The notes: generated by a model from the letters alone, not told the origin. DNA of 64,000 bases from Streptomyces sp. NBC_01255 (GCF_036226445.1 NZ_CP108474.1:3596001-3660000), one strand, 5' to 3'. Positions 27,487-35,021 are shown, numbered from the stretch's first letter. Numbers and translations are program-made.

Positions 27487-28364
27487 GACTGGACCTCCAG
27501 CTCGTCCTGGGCGCGTTCGAGCATCGTGACGAGGGCCTGGACCTGGGCGGGAATGGTGCCGACCGTCGTGGCGGTGTCCTGCTCGCTGTAGCCGGGCGCG
27601 CCCTTGACGACGGTGGCGACGGTGACCTGGCCGATCCGCGACTGGTACCAGCCGTAGAACTGGTCCCCCTTCACCGCGTCGTTGAGGTAGATCCCCCGCT
27701 CTCCGAGGGAGTCGTCGGCGGTGAAGTTGCCGCCGACGCCGAAGGGGTTGCCGAGGGAGATGAGGCCCGAGATGCGTTCGCCGTCGCGCAGCTTCTGGTC
27801 GGGGCAGCGGAGCGCCTCCTCCAGGGTCCCGGCCATCTCCCAGTCGGCGTCGGCCTCGGTGCGGTGCACGGTGACCGTGGCGGCGACCCGGAGGGTCCCG
27901 CGGGCGCCGTCGGCGGGCACCTCGCTGTAGGCGGTGACGCTGGAGAGGACGGTGGAGGGCCGGGTGCCCGTCTCCCAGGAGCAGTTGGCGCCGAGGACGG
28001 GCCAGTAGTCCGGGTCGCTGAGGTGCGGGGTGCGCTTCACGTATTCCGGGCCCCAGGCGTCGGGCCCGCCGACGACGGCGAGCGCGATCCGCCGGGCGTC
28101 GGCCTCGGTCTTCGGCGCGCGCTTCGGGTCGGGAACGAAGTCGAGCGCGGTGGGCGCCGGGGCGGCCGTGGTCGGAGCGGCGCTGGTCGGGGCGGCGCTG
28201 GTCGGGGCCGCCGACGTACGCGTACCCCCCTTGCCGTCGGGTCTCTTCCCGTCGTCACCGCCACCGGTGCAGCCGGTGGCGATCAGCCCGCCCAGCAGTA
28301 AGCCACAGCAGGCACGCAGCAGTCTTTGGTCCCCGTACGCCACAAGTCCCCCACGGTCCCTCAC
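27483..28364 (-). CDS. Probable lipoprotein upstream of receptor kinases
   Basis: The 293-residue product has a short basic N-terminus, a hydrophobic stretch and a lipobox-like end (LLLGGLIATGC, Cys32), then a Thr/Ser/Ala/Pro linker with TSAAP repeats. The mature part (about 60-293) has no family I can name. It contains NCSWETG and a later RCPDQKL, and features of small secreted DUF3558-like lipoproteins, but this is uncertain. The start is unclear: GTG at 28364, with GGGGA just upstream, is chosen; GTG at 28343 is an alternative. The stop overlaps the kinase start, so it may be an outer-surface partner of the solute-binding kinase. Confidence 0.7.
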   Translation of the reverse strand: MRDRGGLVAYGDQRLLRACCGLLLGGLIATGCTGGGDDGKRPDGKGGTRTSAAPTSAAPTSAAPTTAAPAPTALDFVPDPKRAPKTEADARRIALAVVGGPDAWGPEYVKRTPHLSDPDYWPVLGANCSWETGTRPSTVLSSVTAYSEVPADGARGTLRVAATVTVHRTEADADWEMAGTLEEALRCPDQKLRDGERISGLISLGNPFGVGGNFTADDSLGERGIYLNDAVKGDQFYGWYQSRIGQVTVATVVKGAPGYSEQDTATTVGTIPAQVQALVTMLERAQDELEVQS

Positions 28365-28427
28365 GGTTTCCCCACGAACGTGAGCAGATCGTACGGCCTG
28401 GAAGGTCAACTCACCGCGATTACCACG

Positions 28428-28850
28428 TCATTGAGACGCACTGGCGACACTCTCGCGACGCGCCTCGTCGTACCGCGCCCGGGCCTGCTCGACCTCCGCG
28501 ACCCGCCGGTCGGTCCAGCGGGCGAGCTCCGCGACCTGGCGGGCGGCCTCCTCGCCCATGACGGTGAGGCTGTAGTCGACGCGGGGCGGGATGACGGGCT
28601 TGGCGTCGCGGTGGACGAAGCCGTCGCGCTCCAGGGTCTGGAGCGTCTGCGTCAGCATCTTCTCGCTGACGCCGCCGACCCGGCGGCGCAGCTCGCTGAA
28701 GCGGTACGAGCGCTCGCGCAGCGCGATGAGGATCAGGACTCCCCAGCGGCTGGTGACGTGCTCCATGACCAGCCGGGCCGGACACATGGCGCCGACGACG
28801 TCCGTCAGCAGGCTCTTCGGTTCCCCACTCACGTTCCCACTTACTTCCAT
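28428..28850 (-). CDS. HxlR-family transcriptional regulator (QorR-like)
   Basis: This 140-residue winged-helix protein is HxlR/DUF24 family: CPARLVMEHVTSRWGVLILIAL, FSELRRRVGGVSEKMLTQTLQTLERDG and PPRVDYSLT. Cys23 at the start of the first helix is the position used for redox sensing in YodB/QorR-type members. It is divergent from an NmrA-type quinone-reductase-like gene, the same arrangement as E. coli ytfH/ytfG. An inverted repeat AGTACC-N13-GGTACT lies between them. Likely a repressor that responds to quinones or electrophiles (inference from family and context). Confidence 0.88.
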   Translation of the reverse strand: MEVSGNVSGEPKSLLTDVVGAMCPARLVMEHVTSRWGVLILIALRERSYRFSELRRRVGGVSEKMLTQTLQTLERDGFVHRDAKPVIPPRVDYSLTVMGEEAARQVAELARWTDRRVAEVEQARARYDEARRESVASASQ

Positions 28851-28853
28851 ACC

Positions 28854-28878
28854 AGTACCTTACTTCAAAGTGGGTACT
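28854..28878. promoter_or_regulatory. Candidate HxlR operator in the divergent promoter region
   Basis: AGTACC (28854-28859) and GGTACT (28873-28878) form a dyad with 13 bases between, just before the HxlR start. ACTTAC-like words also repeat (28840s, 28860s, 28876-28881). This AT-richer spot stands out and resembles QorR-type operators built on AGTA half-sites. Confidence 0.5.
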
Positions 28879-28947
28879 TACGAAAGGAAAGTGCCCGACG
28901 TACGGTGAGGACATCGCCCACCGCACCCCACGGGAAAAGGAAGCATC

Positions 28948-29814
28948 ATGAGCATCGTCGTCACCGGAGCCACCGGCCAGCTCGGCCGTCTCGTCATCGA
29001 CGCCCTCCTCGCCACCGTCCCCGCCGCTTCCGTCGCCGCCGTCGTCCGGAACAAGGAGAAGGCGGCCGACCTCGCGGAGCGCGGTGTCGAGCTGCGGATC
29101 GCGGACTACAGCCGGCCGGAGACGCTGGCGGAGGCCTTCGAGGCGGGCGACCGGGTGCTCCTCATCTCGGGCAGCGAGGTCGGGCAGCGCGTCGCACAGC
29201 ACGCCGCCGTGATCGCCGCGGCCAAGTCGGCGGGCGTCGCCCAGCTCGCGTACACCGGCGTCCTCGGCGGCCCGGAGGCCGACTTCGACCTGGCCGACGA
29301 GCACAAGGAGACCGAGCGGCTGATCCTCGCCTCCGGCCTGCCGTACACCTTCCTCCGCAACGGCTGGTACACCGAGAACTACACCGCGAACCTCGCCCCC
29401 GTCCTGGCCCACGGCGCCGTCGTCTCCAACGCCGGCGAGGGCCGGATCGCCTCCGCCACCCGCGCCGACTACGCCGCCGCCGCGGCCGCCGTCCTGACCG
29501 GCCCGGCCGAGGAGCACGTGAACCGGGCGTACGAGCTGAGCGGCGACACCGCCTGGTCGTTCGCCGAGTACGCGGCCGAGGTCGCCGCCCAGTCCGGCCG
29601 GGAGATCACGTACACCAACGTCCCCGCCGAGGCGCACCTCGCGATCCTCACCGGCGCCGGGGTCCCGGAGTTCTTCGCCGCGATCCTGGTCGACGTCAAC
29701 CGGGCCGCGGAGCACGGCGCGCTCGCCGTACGGACCGGCGACCTGTCCCGGCTGATCGGCCGCCCCACCACCCCGATCGCCGTGACGATCAAGGAAGCGC
29801 TCGCCGCCTCCTGA
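28948..29814 (+). CDS. NmrA-like NAD(P)-binding protein, QorB-type quinone oxidoreductase
   Basis: This 288-residue atypical short-chain dehydrogenase has the N-terminal nucleotide-binding signature VTGATGQLGRLVIDALLA and no Tyr-x-x-x-Lys catalytic pair, as in NmrA/YtfG proteins. Sequence such as LRNGWYTENYTANLAPVLAHG and YELSGDTAWSFAEYAAEVA matches E. coli YtfG (QorB), an NADPH:quinone reductase. Divergence from an HxlR regulator supports a quinone-detoxification role. GGAAAAGGAAGC precedes the ATG. The exact substrate is inferred. Confidence 0.88.
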   Translation: MSIVVTGATGQLGRLVIDALLATVPAASVAAVVRNKEKAADLAERGVELRIADYSRPETLAEAFEAGDRVLLISGSEVGQRVAQHAAVIAAAKSAGVAQLAYTGVLGGPEADFDLADEHKETERLILASGLPYTFLRNGWYTENYTANLAPVLAHGAVVSNAGEGRIASATRADYAAAAAAVLTGPAEEHVNRAYELSGDTAWSFAEYAAEVAAQSGREITYTNVPAEAHLAILTGAGVPEFFAAILVDVNRAAEHGALAVRTGDLSRLIGRPTTPIAVTIKEALAAS

Positions 29815-29918
29815 ACGAGGGGTCGGGCTGTCATGACCGTATGGCGATACGGGCATGACAACCCGCCCCGTGCGGCGCTACCTTCGACAGGACAGCGTGG
29901 CGCGCGGCAGGAGGTCCG

Positions 29919-30929
29919 GTGGAGACGAAGACGGAGAACGAAGGACGAGCAGGATTGCTCTACGGGATCGGCGCCTACGCCATGTGGGGACTGGTCCCGC
30001 TCTTCTGGCCGCTCCTCAAGCCCGCCGGAGCCGTCGAGATCCTCGCCCACCGGATGGTCTGGTCGCTCCTCTTCGTCGGCATCGCACTGCTCGCGCTCCG
30101 CCGCTGGAGCTGGATACCGGAGCTCGCGCGCAGCCCGCGCAAGCTGGCCCTGATCACCGTCGCCGCCGCCGTCATCAGCGTGAACTGGGGCCTCTACATC
30201 TGGTCGGTCAACACCGGCCACGTCGTCGAGGCCTCCCTCGGCTACTTCATCAACCCGCTCGTCACCATCGCGCTCGGCGTCCTCGTCCTCAAGGAGCGGC
30301 TGCGCCCGGCCCAGTGGGCGGCGGTCGGCGTCGGCTTCGCGGCCGTCCTCGTCCTCGCGATCGGGTACGGGCAGCCGCCGTGGATCTCGCTCACCCTCGC
30401 CTTCTCCTTCGCGATCTACGGCCTGGTGAAGAAGAAGCTCAACCTCGGCGGCCTGGAGTCGCTCGCCGCCGAGACCGCCGTCCAGTTCCTGCCGGCCCTC
30501 GGCTACCTGGTCTGGATCGGCACCCAGGGCACCCTGGCCTTCGGCTCCGAGGGCGCCGGACACGCGGCCCTGCTCGCCGCCACCGGCATCGTCACGGCGG
30601 TGCCGCTGGTCTGCTTCGGCGCGGCCGCCATCCGCGTACCGCTGTCGACGCTCGGACTCCTCCAGTACCTGGCGCCGACCTTCCAGTTCCTGCTCGGGAT
30701 CCTCTACTTCCACGAGGCGATGCCGCCGGAGCGGTGGGCGGGCTTCTCCCTCGTCTGGCTCGCCCTGACGCTCCTCACCTGGGACGCGCTGCGCACGGCC
30801 CGCCGCAGCCGGGCCGCGATGGCCACGGCGTCGGCGGAGGCGGTGGCGTCGGTCGAGGCGGCTTCGGCCAAGGCGGCTTCGGTCGAGGCGGCGGCCTCGG
30901 TCAAGGCGGCCCACCACCCGGGGCGCTGA
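29919..30929 (+). CDS. rarD: RarD-type EamA/DMT transporter
   Basis: This 336-residue membrane protein has ten predicted helices of the EamA superfamily and the RarD-specific start GLLYGIGAYAMWGLVPLFWPLL, plus SVNWGLYIWSVNTGHVVEASLGYFINPL (shown as the characteristic region about residues 87-115). RarD ("chloramphenicol-sensitive") proteins are exporters with unknown natural substrate. The GTG is preceded by AGGAGG only 4 bases away. The last ~35 residues are an Ala/Ser/Glu/Lys repeat (ASVEAASAKAASVEAAASVK) from a 15-bp DNA repeat near 30830-30905 and are probably dispensable. Confidence 0.9.
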   Translation: METKTENEGRAGLLYGIGAYAMWGLVPLFWPLLKPAGAVEILAHRMVWSLLFVGIALLALRRWSWIPELARSPRKLALITVAAAVISVNWGLYIWSVNTGHVVEASLGYFINPLVTIALGVLVLKERLRPAQWAAVGVGFAAVLVLAIGYGQPPWISLTLAFSFAIYGLVKKKLNLGGLESLAAETAVQFLPALGYLVWIGTQGTLAFGSEGAGHAALLAATGIVTAVPLVCFGAAAIRVPLSTLGLLQYLAPTFQFLLGILYFHEAMPPERWAGFSLVWLALTLLTWDALRTARRSRAAMATASAEAVASVEAASAKAASVEAAASVKAAHHPGR

Positions 30930-30933
30930 CGTC

Positions 30934-31251
30934 TCACGCGTCCAGGAGGTCGTGCTCCTGGATCAGCCGGCAGACCGCCGTCAGCCGCAGGGTCACGAAG
31001 TCGTGGCCCGCGGGCTCGGTCCACTCGGCCTCGGACAGCCCGTCGGTGAACCCGAGCACGTAGTCGGCGAGCTCCTCCCGCCGCACGGTCCGGCCCTCCG
31101 GCCCCCGCTGGGCCGGGACGAGCGCGTCGCACACGGCGGCGGCGTGCTGGTCGACGGCGGCCGCGAGGCCCGGCTCGGAGGCGACCTCCGCGAGCCGGGG
31201 CAGGTACGCGACGGCGACATCGGTCAACGGGCAGCCGGGGGAATCGCTCAT
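30934..31251 (-). CDS. Conserved small protein of unknown function
   Basis: This 105-residue soluble protein is not recognised. It is helix-rich and acidic ([20 protein letters not shown], then [20 protein letters not shown]) with two cysteines. I chose the second of two adjacent ATGs because GGAG lies 5 bases upstream. It is convergent with rarD (4-base gap) and divergent from an HxlR regulator whose upstream region has a perfect inverted repeat, so the regulator might control it. Coding bias at third positions supports a real gene. Confidence 0.65.
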   Translation of the reverse strand: MSDSPGCPLTDVAVAYLPRLAEVASEPGLAAAVDQHAAAVCDALVPAQRGPEGRTVRREELADYVLGFTDGLSEAEWTEPAGHDFVTLRLTAVCRLIQEHDLLDA

Positions 31252-31302
31252 CACTCCACATTAGGTGCGGATCGGGGCGTCCCGACCGTGACCTTGGTCG
31301 CA

Positions 31303-31327
31303 GGTCGGTTCCCTCTTGTAACCGACC
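31303..31327. promoter_or_regulatory. Perfect inverted repeat before second HxlR gene
   Basis: GGTCGGTT (31303-31310) and AACCGACC (31320-31327) are exact complements with a 9-base AT-richer spacer. The site lies 26 bases before the HxlR ATG and 52 bases before the divergent small gene. Position and symmetry fit an autoregulatory HxlR operator. Confidence 0.55.
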
Positions 31328-31352
31328 CGGTCCTGCGCCAGGATCGGGTGTC

Positions 31353-31790
31353 ATGGATGACAGCGCCCTGAAGGCACCGAGCCACTGCGCGGGAAGCTAC
31401 GGAAACGACGGCGACCCCGACCCCTTCCAGTGGGACACCCGCGAGGACTGCGAGGTCCGCCAGATCCTCGACCGCGTCGCCGACAAGTGGTCCCTCCTCG
31501 TCATCGCCCTCCTCGACCGCCGCGTCCTGCGCTTCACGGAGCTCAAGCGCGAGATCGACGGCGTCAGCCAGCGCATGCTGACCGTGACCCTGCGCCAGCT
31601 GGAGCGCGACGGCCTGGTGAAGCGCACCGTCCACCCGGTGGTCCCACCCCGCGTCGAGTACGAGCTCACCCCCCTGGGCGGGACCCTGCACACGACGATC
31701 CGCTCCCTCGTGACCTGGACCGAGCAGCACCAGAACGAGATCGCGGCGGCGCGCGAGGAGTACGACGCGAAGGAGGCGGCGCCCGCCTGA
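31353..31790 (+). CDS. HxlR-family transcriptional regulator
   Basis: This 145-residue winged-helix regulator has the HxlR core EDCEVRQILDRVADKWSLLV, FTELKREIDGVSQRMLTVTLRQLERDG and PPRVEYELTPLGGTL. Cys33 is at the family's redox/effector cysteine position; Cys12 is extra, in an N-terminal extension of about 25 residues. It is not a close duplicate of the HxlR at 28428-28850. A perfect inverted repeat directly upstream suggests autoregulation. Target genes are not evident; the divergent small gene is the best candidate. Confidence 0.9.
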   Translation: MDDSALKAPSHCAGSYGNDGDPDPFQWDTREDCEVRQILDRVADKWSLLVIALLDRRVLRFTELKREIDGVSQRMLTVTLRQLERDGLVKRTVHPVVPPRVEYELTPLGGTLHTTIRSLVTWTEQHQNEIAAAREEYDAKEAAPA

Positions 31791-31864
31791 GGGCCGCGAC
31801 GTCCGGCGGCGGCCCCGGGATATCCGGTGGCCCCGCCCCCGGGGCTTCGCGCACCCTGACGTCC

Positions 31865-32494
31865 ATGGAAGAACCGAAGTACCGGATCCGGGCGCTCCAC
31901 ACCCCGGACACCGTCACCGTCTACCAGGCGTACACGCCGGGGATCGGCCTGCCCGCCGCCCGCGAGGGTCGATTCCCGGCCACATGGAAGCGGGACCGGA
32001 TGACGTGGATCAAGCCGTCGTTCCTGTGGATGATGTACCGCTGTGGCTGGGGCGCGAAGGAGGGCCAGGAGACGGTCCTCGCCGTGGAGATCACCCGCGA
32101 GGGCTTCGAGTGGGCCCTGCGGAACGCCTGCCTCTCGCACTACGTGCGCGGGTTCCACCCCGACCAGGCCTCCTGGAAGCGGCAGTTGGGGCAGGCGCCG
32201 GCGCGCGTCCAGTGGGACCCGGAGCGCGACCTGCACCTGCGGCCGCTCCCGTACCGCTCGCTCCAGCTCGGCCTGTCGGGCGAGGCCTCCCGCCGGTACG
32301 CGGACGAGTGGACGGTCTCCGTCACCGACGTGACCCCGCTCGCCCACGACGTCCACGCGCTGGTCCGCGCGGGCGACCTGGCCGCCGCCGGCCGCCTGCT
32401 GCCCCGCGAGGAGCCGTACCCGGCGCCGGACGGGCTGCTGGACCACCTCCGCGCCCAGGAACCGGAGCCGTCCCCGCCGGTCACCGCGCCTTAG
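31865..32494 (+). CDS. DUF4291 family protein
   Basis: The 209-residue protein matches DUF4291: YRIRALHTPDTVTVYQAYTP near the start, then RMTWIKPSFLWMMYRCGWG and the QE-x-VLAVEITREGFEWALRNA stretch, all strongly conserved in that family across bacteria and fungi. Function is unknown; the pattern of invariant Arg, Trp and Lys resembles RNA- or nucleotide-modifying enzymes, but no activity can be assigned. The ATG at 31865 is chosen because homology starts there; a longer frame runs back into the HxlR gene. Confidence 0.88.
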   Translation: MEEPKYRIRALHTPDTVTVYQAYTPGIGLPAAREGRFPATWKRDRMTWIKPSFLWMMYRCGWGAKEGQETVLAVEITREGFEWALRNACLSHYVRGFHPDQASWKRQLGQAPARVQWDPERDLHLRPLPYRSLQLGLSGEASRRYADEWTVSVTDVTPLAHDVHALVRAGDLAAAGRLLPREEPYPAPDGLLDHLRAQEPEPSPPVTAP

Positions 32495-32521
32495 CACCCC
32501 GCGCGGCGGTCCTCGGGGCGG

Positions 32522-32881
32522 TCACTCCCCCACCCTCCGCACGATCTCGGCCATCACGCCCTTCCAGTGGGCGCGTTGGCGTTCACGCTCCTCGGCGCTC
32601 GCCATGTGCTCCTGGTGGAAGGTGAGGACGGTCCGGCCGTCGCCCGCCGGGGAGACGGCGACCTGGAGGACGGTCTCGCCGTACGACAGGCGGACGCGGT
32701 CCCGGGGCCGGAGGCTGCGGAGGGCGGGGTCGCCCTCGACGGGAAGCGCGGCTCCCGGACCGAACCAGAGGCTCAGGCCTTCGGGGCTCATGAGGAAGTC
32801 CCAGACGGCCGCGACGGGCAGGGGCAGGGTCTTGGAGACACCGATCTCCCAGCCGGCATCCCGCGTCAGTCCCACAGGCAT
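32522..32881 (-). CDS. SRPBCC (AHSA1-like) domain protein
   Basis: This 119-residue single-domain protein has the START/Bet v1-like signature: WEIGVSKTLPLPVAAVWDFL, LWFGPGAALPVEGDP and a C-terminal helix HWKGVMAEIVRRVG. Such proteins bind hydrophobic ligands or act as small-molecule-responsive factors; the ligand is unknown. Its ATG overlaps the stop of the upstream CGNR zinc-finger gene (ATGA), so the two are coupled. A regulator plus SRPBCC protein is a common pairing. Confidence 0.85.
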   Translation of the reverse strand: MPVGLTRDAGWEIGVSKTLPLPVAAVWDFLMSPEGLSLWFGPGAALPVEGDPALRSLRPRDRVRLSYGETVLQVAVSPAGDGRTVLTFHQEHMASAEERERQRAHWKGVMAEIVRRVGE

Positions 32882-33489
32882 CACACTTCTCCCTCCGGCG
32901 GGGTACGGGCACGGTGCGCCCGGACCTTGTGGCGGTTGCCGCACCGGTCCATCGAGCACCAGCGGCGGCGCCCGGGACGCGAGGTGTCGGCGAAGACGAG
33001 CGCGCAGTTGTCGGCGCCGCAGACGCGGACCCGGTCGGCGTACGGCCCGGTGAGGAGCTCGACCGCGTCCCGGGCGACCGTGGCGAGGAGCCGGGCCCCG
33101 GTGGCTCCGGGCGCCCACGCGCGCGTGCCGTCGGCGGCGATCAGGGCGACGAGCGGCGGCTCGGCGGCTGCGGCGTTGACCGTCGCCAGCTCCCCGGGGT
33201 CGGGGGCGGCGCCCCCGACCCGCGCCAGGGCGAGGCCCCAGAGCGCGTCCCGCACGTCCCGGACGGCCGCCAGCTCGGCGTCCGTGACGGTCACGTCGAG
33301 TCCGGGTGCGAGGCGGCAGCCCCGCACCCAGTCGAGCAGCCCGTCGACCCGGTCGAGGACCTCGTACTGCGCGGCGACCGGCCCGGGTCCACCGGTGAGC
33401 AGCAGCTCCAGGCAGAGGGCCCCGGCATCGAAGCGGAACACCTGCCCGTCGCGGTGCCGAAGGGTCATTCCGGTGGCGGCCAGTGTCAT
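32881..33489 (-). CDS. CGNR zinc-finger protein, probable transcriptional regulator
   Basis: This 202-residue protein has an ABATE-type N-terminal domain and the C-terminal CGNR zinc finger: CGADNCALVFADTSRPGRRR followed by WCSMDRCGNRHKVRAHRAR, with four cysteines. CGNR proteins are thought to be DNA-binding regulators with a ligand-binding N-terminus. Its ATG is 21 bases from the ATG of the divergent VOC gene. That spacing leaves no room for a ribosome site, so its transcript is probably leaderless. It may regulate its own coupled SRPBCC gene and the VOC gene. Confidence 0.88.
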   Translation of the reverse strand: MTLAATGMTLRHRDGQVFRFDAGALCLELLLTGGPGPVAAQYEVLDRVDGLLDWVRGCRLAPGLDVTVTDAELAAVRDVRDALWGLALARVGGAAPDPGELATVNAAAAEPPLVALIAADGTRAWAPGATGARLLATVARDAVELLTGPYADRVRVCGADNCALVFADTSRPGRRRWCSMDRCGNRHKVRAHRARTPPEGEV

Positions 33490-33513
33490 GTAACCAGTAT
33501 AACCAGTTACATG
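33487..33513. promoter_or_regulatory. Overlapping divergent leaderless promoters with palindromic ends
   Basis: CATGTAAC at 33487-33494 and GTTACATG at 33506-33513 mirror each other and contain both start codons. Between them TATAAC (33498-33503, plus strand, 7 bases before the VOC ATG) and TATACT (33496-33501 read on the minus strand, 6 bases before the CGNR ATG) are good -10 boxes that overlap. A direct repeat TAACCAGTA/TAACCAGTT fills the centre and may be an operator. Confidence 0.65.
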
Positions 33514-33978
33514 AAGCCCATCCATTGGAAGCTTGTCCTCGACGCCGCCGACCCGCACGCCCAGGCCGTCTTCTGGGCCGCCGCACTCGGCTACGCGGAG
33601 GAGAACCACGACGCCCTCATCCGGCGCCTCCTCGACCTCGGGGCCGCCCAGCCCGAGCAGACCGTGACCGTCCACGAGGGCACGGACCACGAGCGCCTCG
33701 GCTGGCGCGACCTCGCCGCCGTCCGCCACCCGGACGACCCCCAGGACCCGGCGACGGGCGGCGGGCTCGGCCGGCGCCTCCTCATCCAGCGCGTCCCGGA
33801 ACCCAAGACCGTCAAGAACCGGCTCCACCTCGACCTCCACCCGGACCCGGGCACCCGCGAGGCCGAGGTCACCCGCCTGGAGGCGCTCGGCGCGACGGTC
33901 CTGCGCCGGGTGGACGAACCGTCCGGGTCCTGGACGGTCATGGCCGACCCGGAGGGCAACGAGTTCTGCGTGCATTGA
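33511..33978 (+). CDS. VOC (glyoxalase-like) family protein
   Basis: This 155-residue vicinal-oxygen-chelate protein has the paired beta-alpha-beta-beta-beta fold: MKPIHWKLVLDAADPHAQAVFWAAALGY at the start, KNRLHLDLHPDP in the middle and GSWTVMADPEGNEFCVH at the end, with likely metal ligands His5, His in LHLDLH and Glu in EGNEF. Members include glyoxalases, dioxygenases and resistance proteins; the substrate is unknown. Its ATG abuts the shared promoter, so translation is likely leaderless. Confidence 0.88.
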   Translation: MKPIHWKLVLDAADPHAQAVFWAAALGYAEENHDALIRRLLDLGAAQPEQTVTVHEGTDHERLGWRDLAAVRHPDDPQDPATGGGLGRRLLIQRVPEPKTVKNRLHLDLHPDPGTREAEVTRLEALGATVLRRVDEPSGSWTVMADPEGNEFCVH

Positions 33979-33987
33979 GGGCCGAGG

Positions 33988-34485
33988 TCAGGGCCTGCGC
34001 ACCTCGAAGTGGAAGCAGCCGTACTCCACGGCGCGGACGTGCACGAGAACGACGGCCGGGTCGGCGAAGGCCTCCTCGAAGGCCTGCTCGAAGCCTTCGC
34101 CGGGAGCTTCGGGCAGCTCCAGGAGCCGCCCGCCGGCGATCCGGCCCTCCGCGTCGTACCGCCGGACGGTCCGCAGCGCCCCGGCCCGCTCGAAGGGGTA
34201 CGCCTCCGAGGACCCGGGGCCGCCGCACTCCTCGGCGTGCACGAAGACGGGCCCCTGCTCGTCGTACGCTCCCGGCTCGACCCCACCCTCGGCCGCCCAG
34301 CGCCGCAGCGGCGCGTACGAGACGAGCGCGATCCGCTCCCCGGCGACGGAGAGCCGCAGACAGCAGCGCAGAGGACTCCCGCCCTCGGCGTCGACGAACG
34401 GCACACAGGGCTGCCCGGCATCGTCGGTGACGCGCAACTGGGCGTGGACGGCGGGCGAGATGGCGCGGGCGAGGTAGATGCTCAT
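33988..34485 (-). CDS. DUF1203 family protein
   Basis: This 165-residue protein resembles DUF1203: CVPFVDAEGGSPLRCCLRLS, ERIALVSYAPLR, PVFVHAEECGG and YPFERAGALRTVRRYDAEGRI are arranged as in that family. No function is known. It is convergent with the VOC gene (9-base gap). Upstream, on the side of its start, lies the 1.26-kb gene-free stretch with the large inverted repeat, which must contain its promoter. Confidence 0.8.
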   Translation of the reverse strand: MSIYLARAISPAVHAQLRVTDDAGQPCVPFVDAEGGSPLRCCLRLSVAGERIALVSYAPLRRWAAEGGVEPGAYDEQGPVFVHAEECGGPGSSEAYPFERAGALRTVRRYDAEGRIAGGRLLELPEAPGEGFEQAFEEAFADPAVVLVHVRAVEYGCFHFEVRRP

Positions 34486-34559
34486 GGGCCCAGCGTCACG
34501 CGGCACGGCAAAGGCCGCTGGCGGAATTCGGACGGGGCGCTCGGGGCGGGGGCGAGGCT

Positions 34560-34941
34560 CTGGGGGTGGGCCTGCTTCGTGGGCTTCTGGTGGGGCCGCC
34601 CTCTTTCCGAGAGTCGCAGCTTCCACCACCGCGTCAAGGGCGCCTGCGGCGTCGCGATGCGATGGCCTACGGCCACCCTTGACCCGGCGCCGGAAGCTGC
34701 GCAAAAACTCTCGGAGGGCGGTCCGGGGCCGGGGTCACGCGGGGGCTTCGGGCATCGGCGGGGGCTGGAGGGCGCCCGGCGGGCCGGTGGGGTGGGGCTT
34801 GGTTCGTAGCCGGGGCGGGCGGACATCTTCCGGTGGGTTCGGGGTGCGCGGCCGTTGAATGGGGCAGCCGGGCCTGGCTAAGCGGCGAACGTCCGTCCCT
34901 TGGCGGGGATTCAGGCCCGGCTGGTCACTCCCGGCGGGTGG
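34560..34941 (+). repeat. Large inverted repeat, left copy (382 bp)
   Basis: The left copy starts CTGGGGGTGGGC and ends near GGTCACTCCCGGCGGGTGG. It matches the reverse complement of 35122-35502 with substitutions and small indels. Highly conserved blocks are GTGGGCTTCTGGTG, the hairpin core, GGGCTTGGTT, GTTGAATGGGGCAGCCGGGC and GGGGATTCAGGCCC. The almost equal length and conserved ends suggest a discrete, mobile-like element. Confidence 0.8.
34596..34721 (+). repeat. 126-bp hairpin with cloverleaf-like tip, left copy
   Basis: Nested pairing: CCGCCCTC with GAGGGCGG at the ends, CCGAGAGT with ACTCTCGG, GCAGCTTCC with GGAAGCTGC, then GTCAAGGG (34633-34640) with CCCTTGAC (34676-34683). Inside the last stem are three mini-hairpins: GCC-TGC-GGC, TCGC-GAT-GCGA and GGCC-TAC-GGCC, giving a four-way junction. 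It is not a tRNA: there is no T-loop, no seven-base anticodon loop and no CCA region. Confidence 0.75.
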
Positions 34942-34977
34942 AGAGGTGACTAACGTGCAGCTACTCCGAGTAACAGC

Positions 34978-35021
34978 CCCCGAGATAACCCCCAAAGGGC
35001 GTACATCGCCCTTATCGGGCG
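34978..35021. repeat. Spacer hairpin between inverted repeat copies
   Basis: AAGGGCG-TACAT-CGCCCTT (34995-35013) is a perfect 7-bp stem, extended with bulges by CCCGAGATAA / TTATCGGG. It lies near the centre of the paired repeat. Function unknown; it could be a terminator or part of the element. Confidence 0.5.

Noticed and set aside
34633..34683. Cloverleaf fold considered as a tRNA gene
   Set aside because: Arms are only 3-4 bp with 3-base loops, with no TTC-type T-loop, no 7-base anticodon loop and no conserved T8/purine positions.
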